Numbered from the stretch's first letter, positions 6,373 to 12,715 are shown. The stretch: DNA of 12,715 bases from Desulfobacteria bacterium (GCA_030145035.1 JAQYWL010000261.1:1-12715), one strand, 5' to 3'. The notes: generated by a model not told the origin, from the letters alone. Translations and numbers: made by a program.

Positions 6373-8466
6373 TTATTCATGTATGGTGATCCTGGCATCC
6401 ACGGCCACCGCCCCCTGTCCCTCGGGGCATACCAGGAGTGGATTGATATCTGCTTCGATGATTTCAGGAAAGTCTATGGCCATCTGAGACAGCCGCAGCA
6501 GTCCATCCAGGATCCCTTCGATATCAGCAGGCGCCTCGCCCCGCACCCCGCGCAGCAGAGGGAACGATCGGATGTCGCGAATCATGGCATCGGCTTCCTC
6601 TACGCTCAATGGGGCGATTCGAAAGGCCACGTCTTTTAAGACTTCCACATAGATCCCCCCAAGGCCGAACATAATCATAGGGCCAAACTGGATGTCCCGG
6701 GTGATTCCCAGAATAACTTCCCTGCCCCGCTGTATCATTTCTTGAACCATGACTCCCAGAATACGGGCCCTGGGCTGGCGCAGTTGAATGTTGGAGGTTA
6801 TCTCAAAAAAGGCGTCCTCTACCATAGCCTCGTTTTCGAGTCCTACCCTAACGCCTCCCATATCGCTTTTATGGAGCACATCAGGCGAGGCAATCTTCAT
6901 GACGACCGGATATCCGATTTCTGAAGCCGCTGCTACCGCCTCCCTGGTGGTCCTGACAATGCGATTCTCAGGGAGTCTGAATCCATAAGCCTTGAGGATC
7001 TGGCGGGCCTCACTCTCGATGAGATCGTGCCGGTGCTGCTTGATGACCGATGCAAAGACCTTGCGCACCTTACCGGTGTTTGCCTCAAAACGCCGGTACT
7101 GTTTTTCGGGCTTTTCGAGCCACTGGCGATAGCGAAGCATCGCATCCATGGCCGCTACAGCATCTTCCGGATAATCATAGGTCGGAATGGCATGATCCTG
7201 GAAGATCTTGCGAGCCCCCCTTACCCGTTTTTCCCCCATGAAAGCGGTCACGATCGGTTTGTCAGCATCCTTGGCCAAGCCTGCAATCTCCCGGGCCACA
7301 GACTCTGCGTCCACGGCTGCCGTGGGGGTCAAGAGTATCAGGACAGCATGGATTAACTGATCTTTCAGGATGACCTTTAGGGTTTTTTCATATCTTTCGT
7401 GCGAGGCATCACCGATGATGTCTATGGGATTATAGAGCGAGGCTGTAGGCGGGAGAAACTCTCGGAGGCGATCTGCTGTTTCCTTTCGGATCGGGGTGAG
7501 ATGAAGAGAGCTGCGGTCACTGGCATCTGCGGCCAGGATGCCCGGCCCCCCGGAATTGGTAATGATGGCAAGACTCGGGCCTTCCGGCAGGGGTTGATTG
7601 GCAAAGGCCATGGCGTATCCAAAAAGGGCCTGCATCGATTCAGCATGTATGATGCCGGACTGCTTGAAAGCCGCCCGACACGCATGCTCCGACCCTGCCA
7701 AAGCGCCGGTGTGAGAAGAAGCGGCCTTGGCCCCTGCGCTGGTGGTACCTGACTTAATAATAATAATTGGTTTCGTTTTGGAGACCTGGTGAGCCGCCTT
7801 CATAAAACGTGGCCCGTCCTCAATGCTTTCCAAATATCCGAGGATCACCCGGGTATTTTCATCCTGTCCCATGGAAAGCATGATCTCTGTTTCTGAGATG
7901 TCCATCTTGTTGCCCAGGCTTACAAACCTTGAAAAGCCAACATTTTCCCCCAGGGCCCAGTCCAGGATAGCTACACACATAGCACCGGATTGCGAAAAAA
8001 AACCGATGTGCCCGCCAAGAGGCATGCCGGCCGCAAAAGAGGCATTCAGGGCGCTTGCCGTATCAATAATCCCTAAACAATTAGGACCAAGGACCCGTAT
8101 GCCGAACTCCCTGGCCCGAGTGGCCAACTCCTCTTCCAGGCGTGCGCCTTCCGGTCCGGTTTCTTTAAAGCCTGCCGTAATGACAATGACCGAATCAACA
8201 CCATTCTTGCCGCACTGCTCCAAAACATCCATAACCGCTGGAGCAGGCACGGCAACCACCGCAAGATCTATCTTGGAAGGAACTGTAGCGAGGTCCGGAT
8301 ATGCCTTGTGTCCCAAGATCTCTTGTGCCCTGGGGTTTATTGGGTAGACAGCACCAGCATAACCGTACTGGACCATATTGTTCAATATGTCATGGCCGAT
8401 CTTGGCAGGGTTTTGCGAGGCCCCAACTACAGCTACAGAGGATGGATTAAAAAAGTGTTGCAACAT
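6373..8466 (-). CDS. ADP-forming acetyl/acyl-CoA synthetase, fused alpha-beta
   Basis: The enzyme interconverts acyl-CoA + ADP + Pi and free acid + CoA + ATP, conserving energy or activating acids in anaerobes. The 697 residues contain both subunits in one chain. A CoA-binding Rossmann domain comes first (FNPSSVAVVGAS, 6-17). Two succinyl-CoA-ligase-like domains follow, with phospho-histidine H252 in SSHTGALAGS (250-259) and a GPNCLGIID motif (127-135). The ATP-grasp beta part (about 485-697) has K524 and the HKSDMGGVRVG segment (532-542). An in-frame TAG lies six codons upstream, so ATG 8466 is the only long start; its ribosome binding site is weak. The DRTGG protein follows 331 nt downstream. 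Substrate (acetate, another acid or an aryl acid) cannot be read from sequence. A protein acetyltransferase of Pat type is unlikely because no GNAT domain follows the ATP-grasp part. Confidence 0.93.
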   Translation of the reverse strand: MLQHFFNPSSVAVVGASQNPAKIGHDILNNMVQYGYAGAVYPINPRAQEILGHKAYPDLATVPSKIDLAVVAVPAPAVMDVLEQCGKNGVDSVIVITAGFKETGPEGARLEEELATRAREFGIRVLGPNCLGIIDTASALNASFAAGMPLGGHIGFFSQSGAMCVAILDWALGENVGFSRFVSLGNKMDISETEIMLSMGQDENTRVILGYLESIEDGPRFMKAAHQVSKTKPIIIIKSGTTSAGAKAASSHTGALAGSEHACRAAFKQSGIIHAESMQALFGYAMAFANQPLPEGPSLAIITNSGGPGILAADASDRSSLHLTPIRKETADRLREFLPPTASLYNPIDIIGDASHERYEKTLKVILKDQLIHAVLILLTPTAAVDAESVAREIAGLAKDADKPIVTAFMGEKRVRGARKIFQDHAIPTYDYPEDAVAAMDAMLRYRQWLEKPEKQYRRFEANTGKVRKVFASVIKQHRHDLIESEARQILKAYGFRLPENRIVRTTREAVAAASEIGYPVVMKIASPDVLHKSDMGGVRVGLENEAMVEDAFFEITSNIQLRQPRARILGVMVQEMIQRGREVILGITRDIQFGPMIMFGLGGIYVEVLKDVAFRIAPLSVEEADAMIRDIRSFPLLRGVRGEAPADIEGILDGLLRLSQMAIDFPEIIEADINPLLVCPEGQGAVAVDARITIHE

Positions 8467-8777
8467 GTGGTTCTGTACAACCTAACCCGGACAAGCCGGA
8501 ATCAAATCCGAAATTCGAATATCGAAATCCGAAACAAATCCGAATATCAAATGTTCTAATGTTCTAAACATCACAGATTCATGAATTCGGGAATTGAGTA
8601 TTCCAATGTGAATCTTTTGTGAATCTTTCTATTTCTCAATTCTTTTGTTTTGGATTTTTGTCATTCGATATTGTTTCGAATTTCGGGTTTCGGATTTCGA
8701 ATTTAAATTCTTCAACATATGAAAAAACTCTCTGCCACAAAAAATACGAATTTCATAACTTGGGCACTTTGAACTCC
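8467..8777. other. AT-rich gap between lpxI and the acyl-CoA synthetase gene
   Basis: These 311 nt contain an ATTCGAA-rich inverted repeat, a CCGG-ACAAG-CCGG mini-hairpin (8487-8499), and short direct repeats (ATGTTCTA twice near 8550; GTGAATCTTT twice near 8610-8630). No convincing -35/-10 pair and no gene were seen. The gap suggests that the acyl-CoA synthetase is a separate transcription unit from the lipid A genes. Confidence 0.7.
8501..8704. repeat. ATTCGAA/ATCCGAAA-rich imperfect inverted repeat
   Basis: The left part (8501-8553) is built from AATCCGAAA, ATTCGAA and ATATCGAA words. The right part (8662-8704) is an imperfect reverse complement of it, sharing AAATTCGAA, AATCCGAAAC and ATCGAA. 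The spacing is about 108 nt. It resembles a small hairpin-forming repeat element. Confidence 0.6.
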
Positions 8778-9581
8778 CTATTCTATACCTATAATCGCAA
8801 TTCCGTTTCGATCGGCCAGTGCCACCATCTCTTCCCTGTCAAAGACCACTGTTTTGCCTGCCTCAACGGCCAGGACCGAGGCTCCAACATCACGCATGGT
8901 CTTAATGGTTTTGACTCCGACGGCCGGCATATCAAACCGCATATCCTGATCGGGCTTGCTCGCCTTTACCACCACCGTCTTTTCCTTTCCGAGCTTCCCT
9001 CCTCGTCTTATCGTAGCATCAGTGCCATCTATTGCCTCTACCGCCATCACTGAGCCGCCCCGAACCACCACACTCTGCCCAATATCTAGTCTGCCAATCT
9101 CTTTCACGATACGCCACCCGAAACGCACATCGGCCATCTCGGTCTTGATAGGCTTCCGCCGCGTCCAGCATCCTCTTTTTGCCAGGAGTTCGGGCAGCAA
9201 GAAAGTAGAATGGCGAATGGTTATTCCCTCTTTTTCCATCTCGCCGGCAAAGGCCCGCAGGAGTCCGTCATCCTGCGTATGATCCATAGTGGCCAGGACC
9301 TTCAGGGCCCTCAGGTCCGGCATCACCCCTGAAAACATCTTGGTCTTGGTAATAGCCCCAGCCATCACCGCTTCCCTGACTCCATTTTCTTTAAAAAATG
9401 CAATAAGTTGCTTCAACTGACCGATCTTTACCCACCTTATCGCCTCCACAAGGGCCCCCAGTCGGGGGTCGGTTTCCCCAATATGGGCTACTGCGTAAAC
9501 CTTCAACCCCCTTTCCGTGGCAGCCTTTGAAAAAATGCCGGGGAACTGCCCGCTCCCCGCAATGACTCCGATCCTTTGCAT
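8778..9581 (-). CDS. lpxI: UDP-2,3-diacylglucosamine diphosphatase LpxI
   Basis: LpxI hydrolyses UDP-2,3-diacylglucosamine to lipid X (2,3-diacylglucosamine-1-phosphate) and UMP, replacing the unrelated LpxH in many alpha- and deltaproteobacterial lineages. The 267-residue length and motifs fit the family (formerly DUF1009): N-terminal IGVIAGSGQFP (4-14), a VMAGAITK stretch (72-79), a C-terminal catalytic half with VVRGGSVMAVEAIDGTD (172-188), VVKASKPDQDMRFDMP (204-219) and VGVKTI (221-226). At 184-188 I read IDGTD where I recall IEGTD in most homologues, a conservative change. The start ATG lies 1 nt after the lpxA stop, so translation is probably coupled. No lpxB follows; the next gene is the acyl-CoA synthetase after 311 nt. 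Confidence 0.93.
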   Translation of the reverse strand: MQRIGVIAGSGQFPGIFSKAATERGLKVYAVAHIGETDPRLGALVEAIRWVKIGQLKQLIAFFKENGVREAVMAGAITKTKMFSGVMPDLRALKVLATMDHTQDDGLLRAFAGEMEKEGITIRHSTFLLPELLAKRGCWTRRKPIKTEMADVRFGWRIVKEIGRLDIGQSVVVRGGSVMAVEAIDGTDATIRRGGKLGKEKTVVVKASKPDQDMRFDMPAVGVKTIKTMRDVGASVLAVEAGKTVVFDREEMVALADRNGIAIIGIE

Positions 9582-9582
9582 C

Positions 9583-10359
9583 CTATCTCGTTATCCCACG
9601 CTCAGAGGACTTGATAAACTCTATGAACTTAACAACCTCTGGTATCTGATCCACCTCTGCAGTAACCCTTTCAATCCCCTCGTTCAAGGTCAATCCCAAG
9701 CGAAATATGATTCGATAGGTTTTCTTAAGGGCAAGCATAGTCTCTGTTGAAAAGTGATGTCGCTTCAAACCCACGGCATTCAACCCGTAAAGTCTGGCGC
9801 GGGGTGTGCCCGATGCCAGCACGTATGGCGGAATATCCTTGGCCACAGCAGTCATGCCACCCACAAAGGCATAGTCTCCAATCCGCACAAATTGGTGAAC
9901 GGCTACAAAGGCACCCACGGTGGCATAATCTCCCACCCTGATATGGCCGCCAAGGGTGGCAGCATTGGCAAAGATCACACTTCGCCCGGTGAAGCAATCA
10001 TGCGCAATGTGCGTATAGGCCATCAGAAAATTCTCTTCACCAATCTCGGTGATTCCGCCGCCGCCGAACTCGGTCCCCCTGTGAATTGTCACGAATTCTC
10101 GGACTGTAGTTCCCCGACCAATCTTCACAACTGTCTTCTCTCCCTTAAATTTCAGGGACTGAGGAACAGCACCTATGGCTGCGTGTTGAAAGATGTGACA
10201 ATCGGGCTCAACGGTCGTGTACCGATCTATCGTCACGTGGGAACCAATTATGGTTCCAGCATCTATTTGAACGTCTCCGGCTATTACCGTATAGGGTCCG
10301 ATTTCCACGCTAGAATCTATCTCTGCCGCGGGATCAACGATAGCAGTCGGATGTATCAT
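9583..10359 (-). CDS. lpxA: UDP-N-acetylglucosamine 3-O-acyltransferase LpxA
   Basis: LpxA is the first lipid A enzyme; it transfers a 3-hydroxyacyl chain from ACP to UDP-GlcNAc in the cytoplasm as a trimer. The 258 residues show the left-handed beta-helix hexapeptide repeats (IGxxxxI type) from residue 2 to about 185 and a helical C-terminal domain. HIAHDC holds the catalytic base H120 (H125 of E. coli by a constant offset of 5). H155 in VHQF corresponds to E. coli H160. G168 falls at the acyl-chain ruler position (Gly173 of E. coli), which in E. coli permits a C14 hydroxyacyl chain; by analogy a long chain is expected here. The start overlaps the fabZ stop in ATGA. Sits in the canonical lpxD-fabZ-lpxA-lpxI order. 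Confidence 0.97.
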   Translation of the reverse strand: MIHPTAIVDPAAEIDSSVEIGPYTVIAGDVQIDAGTIIGSHVTIDRYTTVEPDCHIFQHAAIGAVPQSLKFKGEKTVVKIGRGTTVREFVTIHRGTEFGGGGITEIGEENFLMAYTHIAHDCFTGRSVIFANAATLGGHIRVGDYATVGAFVAVHQFVRIGDYAFVGGMTAVAKDIPPYVLASGTPRARLYGLNAVGLKRHHFSTETMLALKKTYRIIFRLGLTLNEGIERVTAEVDQIPEVVKFIEFIKSSERGITR

Positions 10360-10802
10360 GGCTTTTCTCCCGTCACCGCCATAACCTCAGCCTCCGCAAC
10401 CAGAGATCCGTCCACAGTAGCCTTGCCGGACATCTTAAAAACATTTCCGCGTCTTTTGGTCCACATTATCTCAAGGATGAGTTGGTCTCCCGGAACCACA
10501 GGTTTTCTGAAACGGGCCTTATCAATGCCCATAAAATAGATCAGCTCTTTGTGCGCCTCGTTTGCACGAGAAGCATAGGCAAGGACCCCTCCCACCTGGG
10601 CCATGGCTTCAACAATTAGCACACCAGGCATAACAGGTGTCCCTGGAAAGTGGCCTTGGAAAAACGACTCATTAATGGTCACATTCTTCAGGCCAACTAT
10701 GCGTTCATCGGGTACCAGTTCGATAATCCGATCTACCAGAATAAAGGGATACCGATGGGGCAAAAACTCCATAATCTTTCGAATGTCATATACAGCTTCC
10801 AT
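10356..10802 (-). CDS. fabZ: 3-hydroxyacyl-ACP dehydratase FabZ
   Basis: FabZ dehydrates 3-hydroxyacyl-ACP to trans-2-enoyl-ACP in fatty acid elongation and competes with LpxA/LpxD for the same hydroxyacyl-ACP pool, which explains the conserved clustering. The 148 residues form a single hotdog domain. The catalytic pair is visible: H51 in GHFPGTPVMPGVL (50-62) and E65 in IVEAMAQ (63-69). LPHRYPFILVDR (14-25) is the typical N-terminal signature. AAGGA lies a few bases before ATG 10802. Its stop overlaps the lpxA start by 4 nt. A 109-nt repeat-bearing gap separates it from lpxD. Confidence 0.97.
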   Translation of the reverse strand: MEAVYDIRKIMEFLPHRYPFILVDRIIELVPDERIVGLKNVTINESFFQGHFPGTPVMPGVLIVEAMAQVGGVLAYASRANEAHKELIYFMGIDKARFRKPVVPGDQLILEIMWTKRRGNVFKMSGKATVDGSLVAEAEVMAVTGEKP

Positions 10803-10911
10803 ATCATTCCTTTCAAATAACTTTGCCTACTAATCTTAATCCTTCAATCCCCAAATTTCCTTAACTTTAGTTCACTTTAGGCACTTTAGTTCACTTTAGG
10901 CACTTTGTATT
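10803..10911. other. lpxD-fabZ spacer
   Basis: This 109-nt spacer is occupied largely by a 19-nt tandem repeat, in an operon whose other junctions overlap or are 1-20 nt. The fabZ ribosome binding site (AAGGA) is in its left end. No terminator hairpin was seen. Confidence 0.7.
10864..10907 (+). repeat. 19-nt tandem repeat, two perfect copies plus partial
   Basis: ACTTTAGTTCACTTTAGGC occurs at 10864-10882 and 10883-10901, followed by ACTTTG (10902-10907) of a third unit. The unit itself is built of two similar halves around CACTTTAG. It begins right after the lpxD stop on the transcribed strand. Confidence 0.88.
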
Positions 10912-11934
10912 CTATAACTTTTCCAGCCTCTCGATACGTTTTTCCAATTCTCTTATCCTTTTCTTCATCTCCGGAAGTTTGGGGATGATGGTGGAAACCT
11001 TTAACCAGAGTCGGTGGGGCATTTCTGGGGTACCAGACACAATCTGACCGTCGGGTACCGATTTGGCAACCCCTGATTGGCCTCCGACAGTTACCCGGCT
11101 ACCAATGGTGACATGTTGTGCTACCGCCGCCTGGCCAGCAAGGATTGCATGGTTTCCAATCGTTACACTCCCCGCAATTCCTACCTGTGCAACCAGCACG
11201 GTATCTTCACCCACCACCACATTGTGGGCAATGTGTACTAGATTATCTGTCTTGACGCCCCGTTTGATCCAGGTGCTCCCAAAGGTTGCCCTGTCGATTG
11301 TATTGCAAGCGCCGATCTCTACGTCATCATCGATGCGAACGATACCCGTCTGTGGAATCTTATGATAGCGGTCCCCATCGGATGCAAATCCAAAACCATC
11401 GCTCCCGATCACAGAACCTGCATGGATCACTACTCCGCTGCCTATTTGGCAGCGTTCCAGAATCGATGCATTGGGATGTACAAAGACATCATCACCTATC
11501 GCCACGCCATTGCCGACCACAACACCAGGACATAAAGTAACGCGGTCACCCAGGGTCACATCGTCTCCAACGAACACACCCGCGTATACTGAAATTTCTT
11601 TGCCGCACTTAAGATTCTCCCCCACGTGCGCCTGCTGGCTGATCCCAATCACAGGCCGGGAAACTGGGTGGAACAATGTGGAGACCTTGGCTAAAGCCAA
11701 ATAGGGATTTTCAACACGTACAAGGATTTTCTTAGATTGCCGAATTTCAAGCGGGACAATCACAGCACCAGCACTGGTCTCGTCAATCCGTCTCTTGCAG
11801 TCGGCAGATGCAGCAAAGGTTATGTGATCTGGGCCGGCTTCATCAAAGGCGGCAACACCTCTGATGATGAAATCACCATCACCCACAACCTCACCATTCA
11901 CCAGTTCGGCAATCTTGCGGACAGGAAATTCCAT
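10912..11934 (-). CDS. lpxD: UDP-3-O-(3-hydroxyacyl)glucosamine N-acyltransferase LpxD
   Basis: LpxD adds the second 3-hydroxyacyl chain, at the 2-amino group, in lipid A synthesis; it works as a cytoplasmic trimer. With the start at ATG 11934 the protein has 340 residues, the usual length. An N-terminal uridine-binding domain (about 1-95, with GDGDFIIRGVA and DHITFA) precedes a long left-handed beta-helix of hexapeptide repeats (about 100-300). The catalytic histidine is H234 in NLVHIAHN (231-238). GSDGFGF (177-183) is a family motif. The last 20 residues are a charged helix likely to pack as a coiled coil. The frame stays open to a TTG at 11952, but a G-rich box (GGGGGA) then fits ATG 11934, and family N-termini align there. 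It follows ompH by 20 nt. Confidence 0.95.
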   Translation of the reverse strand: MEFPVRKIAELVNGEVVGDGDFIIRGVAAFDEAGPDHITFAASADCKRRIDETSAGAVIVPLEIRQSKKILVRVENPYLALAKVSTLFHPVSRPVIGISQQAHVGENLKCGKEISVYAGVFVGDDVTLGDRVTLCPGVVVGNGVAIGDDVFVHPNASILERCQIGSGVVIHAGSVIGSDGFGFASDGDRYHKIPQTGIVRIDDDVEIGACNTIDRATFGSTWIKRGVKTDNLVHIAHNVVVGEDTVLVAQVGIAGSVTIGNHAILAGQAAVAQHVTIGSRVTVGGQSGVAKSVPDGQIVSGTPEMPHRLWLKVSTIIPKLPEMKKRIRELEKRIERLEKL

Positions 11935-11954
11935 TTTTTTGTTATCCCCCAAAC

Positions 11955-12527
11955 CTACTGTTTTTTCTTTGACTCCGCGGATGCGCCTTCTTTCTTGCCA
12001 CGCTTTGCATCCATGGCATTATATTCTTCTATGACCTTGTCGGTGATGTCAAGGACGTTGGGTGCGTAAACCACGCCCCCTGCACGGCGATCAATAATCA
12101 ATGAGTAGCCCGCCCGTTTCCCTATTCCTTCAACTATCTCAAAGACATCTTTCGTGATTTGCTTGGATAGATTGATGTTGAGATCTCTTAGAACATCCTG
12201 ATACCGCCTCTGAAGAGACTTTAAATCATTAATCTTCACACGTAAGTCCTGTTCCTTTGCCTCACGTGCCTCATTACTCATGACCAGGGCCTTTTGATCC
12301 ACAGTCTTCCTTAGCTCTTCAATCTCAGCCCCTTTCTTCTTGAGAATCTGTTCCATCTTCTTTCCCTGGCTCTTGATCTCAACGGATGACCGCTTACCAG
12401 GATTGGATTTGTCGATTATCTTCTGGAGGTCGATGACTCCTATTTTTTGCACCTCGGCCCCGTAGGCGATTCCACTAAGGCCAAACAAACAAAAGATTAA
12501 GGTTACGAATATGTTACGAATATTCAT
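11955..12527 (-). CDS. OmpH/Skp-family periplasmic chaperone
   Basis: Skp/OmpH is a trimeric periplasmic holdase that keeps unfolded outer-membrane proteins soluble on the way to the Bam complex. With ATG 12527 the precursor has 190 residues. A signal peptide spans about 1-23 (basic MNIR, hydrophobic core FVTLIFCLFGLSGI, AYG cleavage region). After it comes the short beta strand IGVIDLQKII (29-38), a long charged coiled-coil arm (about 48-125) and the returning strand GYSLIIDRRAGGVVYA (140-155), the usual Skp layout. The C-terminus is rich in lysine. The upstream ATG at 12551 adds MTKKRRFF but lies in a heptamer repeat; AGGAGG at 12534-12539 fixes the start at 12527. lpxD follows after 20 nt. 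In other Proteobacteria bamA precedes this gene; that position is outside the window. Confidence 0.93.
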   Translation of the reverse strand: MNIRNIFVTLIFCLFGLSGIAYGAEVQKIGVIDLQKIIDKSNPGKRSSVEIKSQGKKMEQILKKKGAEIEELRKTVDQKALVMSNEAREAKEQDLRVKINDLKSLQRRYQDVLRDLNINLSKQITKDVFEIVEGIGKRAGYSLIIDRRAGGVVYAPNVLDITDKVIEEYNAMDAKRGKKEGASAESKKKQ

Positions 12528-12533
12528 GAAGAA

Positions 12534-12539
12534 CCTCCT
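12534..12539 (-). promoter_or_regulatory. Ribosome binding site that fixes the ompH start
   Basis: AGGAGG on the minus strand lies 6 nt before ATG 12527. It would lie inside the coding region if the longer frame from 12551 were used, and that start has only repeat sequence ahead of it. Confidence 0.85.
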
Positions 12540-12545
12540 TTTTTT

Positions 12546-12587
12546 GGTCATTGGTCATTTGTCATTGGTCATTCGTTATTGGTTATT
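12546..12587 (+). repeat. Heptamer array, 6 units of GGTCATT/GGTTATT type
   Basis: Units in order: GGTCATT, GGTCATT, TGTCATT, GGTCATT, CGTTATT, GGTTATT. The array ends 6 nt from the ompH ribosome binding site and has the same polarity (GGTCATT next to the gene, TTATT units away from it) as the array at 6059-6135. Confidence 0.9.
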
Positions 12588-12645
12588 CGGGCATCTGTCA
12601 TTTCGTGGTTTACACTTCTTGCCAGAGATCGTCTGTGACATCGAA

Positions 12646-12715
12646 TCAGGTGTCAGGTGTCAGGTGTCAGGTGTCAGGTGTCAGGTGTCAGGTGTCAGGT
12701 GTCAGGTGTCAGGTG
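12646..12715 (+). repeat. Heptamer array TCAGGTG, ten perfect copies, continuing past the edge
   Basis: Seventy bases consist of ten identical TCAGGTG units with no substitution, and the array is cut by the window end. Perfect identity suggests recent expansion. It lies about 120 nt upstream of the ompH start, probably in the spacer to the preceding gene. Confidence 0.95.

Noticed and set aside
9754..10539. 261-codon plus-strand open frame
   Set aside because: Antisense to lpxA and fabZ, both of which have intact catalytic residues.
11935..11952. TTG start for lpxD at 11952
   Set aside because: The nearest purine-rich box is only about 1 nt away, whereas ATG 11934 has GGGGGA upstream and matches the family N-terminus. 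It cannot be fully excluded.
12646..12715. Possible CRISPR array
   Set aside because: The unit is 7 nt with no spacers between copies; this is a simple tandem repeat, and no cas gene is present.

Overview
The window reads as chromosomal DNA of an anaerobic, Gram-negative bacterium, most likely a sulfate-reducing or syntrophic member of the Desulfobacterota. The lineage is inferred from gene content: a sulfate adenylyltransferase (sat) start, an ADP-forming acyl-CoA synthetase, and a lipid A operon that uses LpxI instead of LpxH. No ribosomal RNA or other lineage marker is present. All ten recognisable genes lie on the minus strand. In transcription order (right to left) they are ompH/skp, lpxD, fabZ, lpxA, lpxI, a fused ADP-forming acetyl/acyl-CoA synthetase, a BioD-like/DRTGG P-loop protein, trkA, trkH and the N-terminal half of sat.

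Right part (12715 to 8778): an outer-membrane biogenesis block. OmpH/Skp is the periplasmic chaperone for outer-membrane proteins. LpxA, LpxD and LpxI carry out acylation and pyrophosphate-cleavage steps of lipid A synthesis, and FabZ supplies acyl chains from the same 3-hydroxyacyl-ACP pool. fabZ/lpxA overlap by 4 nt and lpxA/lpxI are 1 nt apart, so they are very probably co-transcribed. lpxB, often the next gene, is not found downstream in this window. Middle (8466 to 4974): the ADP-forming CoA ligase and the BioD/DRTGG protein follow each other and probably serve acyl-CoA/acetate energy metabolism. Left part (3821 to 1008): trkA and trkH abut without a gap and form a potassium uptake system. 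Next comes sat (509 to beyond the left edge), the activation step for sulfate.

Genes are tightly packed inside operons, but every sizeable intergenic gap is filled with a different short-repeat family: a REP/REPIN-like GC-rich palindrome pair with a GTAG foot (864-972, with a lone relative at 4461), a 180-bp element bounded by perfect 29-bp inverted repeats (4645-4824), 40-bp direct repeats (4020-4110), heptamer arrays immediately upstream of two ribosome binding sites (6059-6135 and 12546-12587), ten perfect copies of a third heptamer at the right edge, a CACGAAGG inverted repeat, an ATTCGAA-rich inverted repeat, and 19-nt and 14-nt tandem repeats.

The genes themselves are well-known families and I see no convincing undescribed protein system. 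The unusual content is the intergenic repeat landscape and its relation to translation starts. Three starts were moved from the longest open frame on sequence evidence: ompH to 12527, lpxD to 11934 and the DRTGG protein to 6041.
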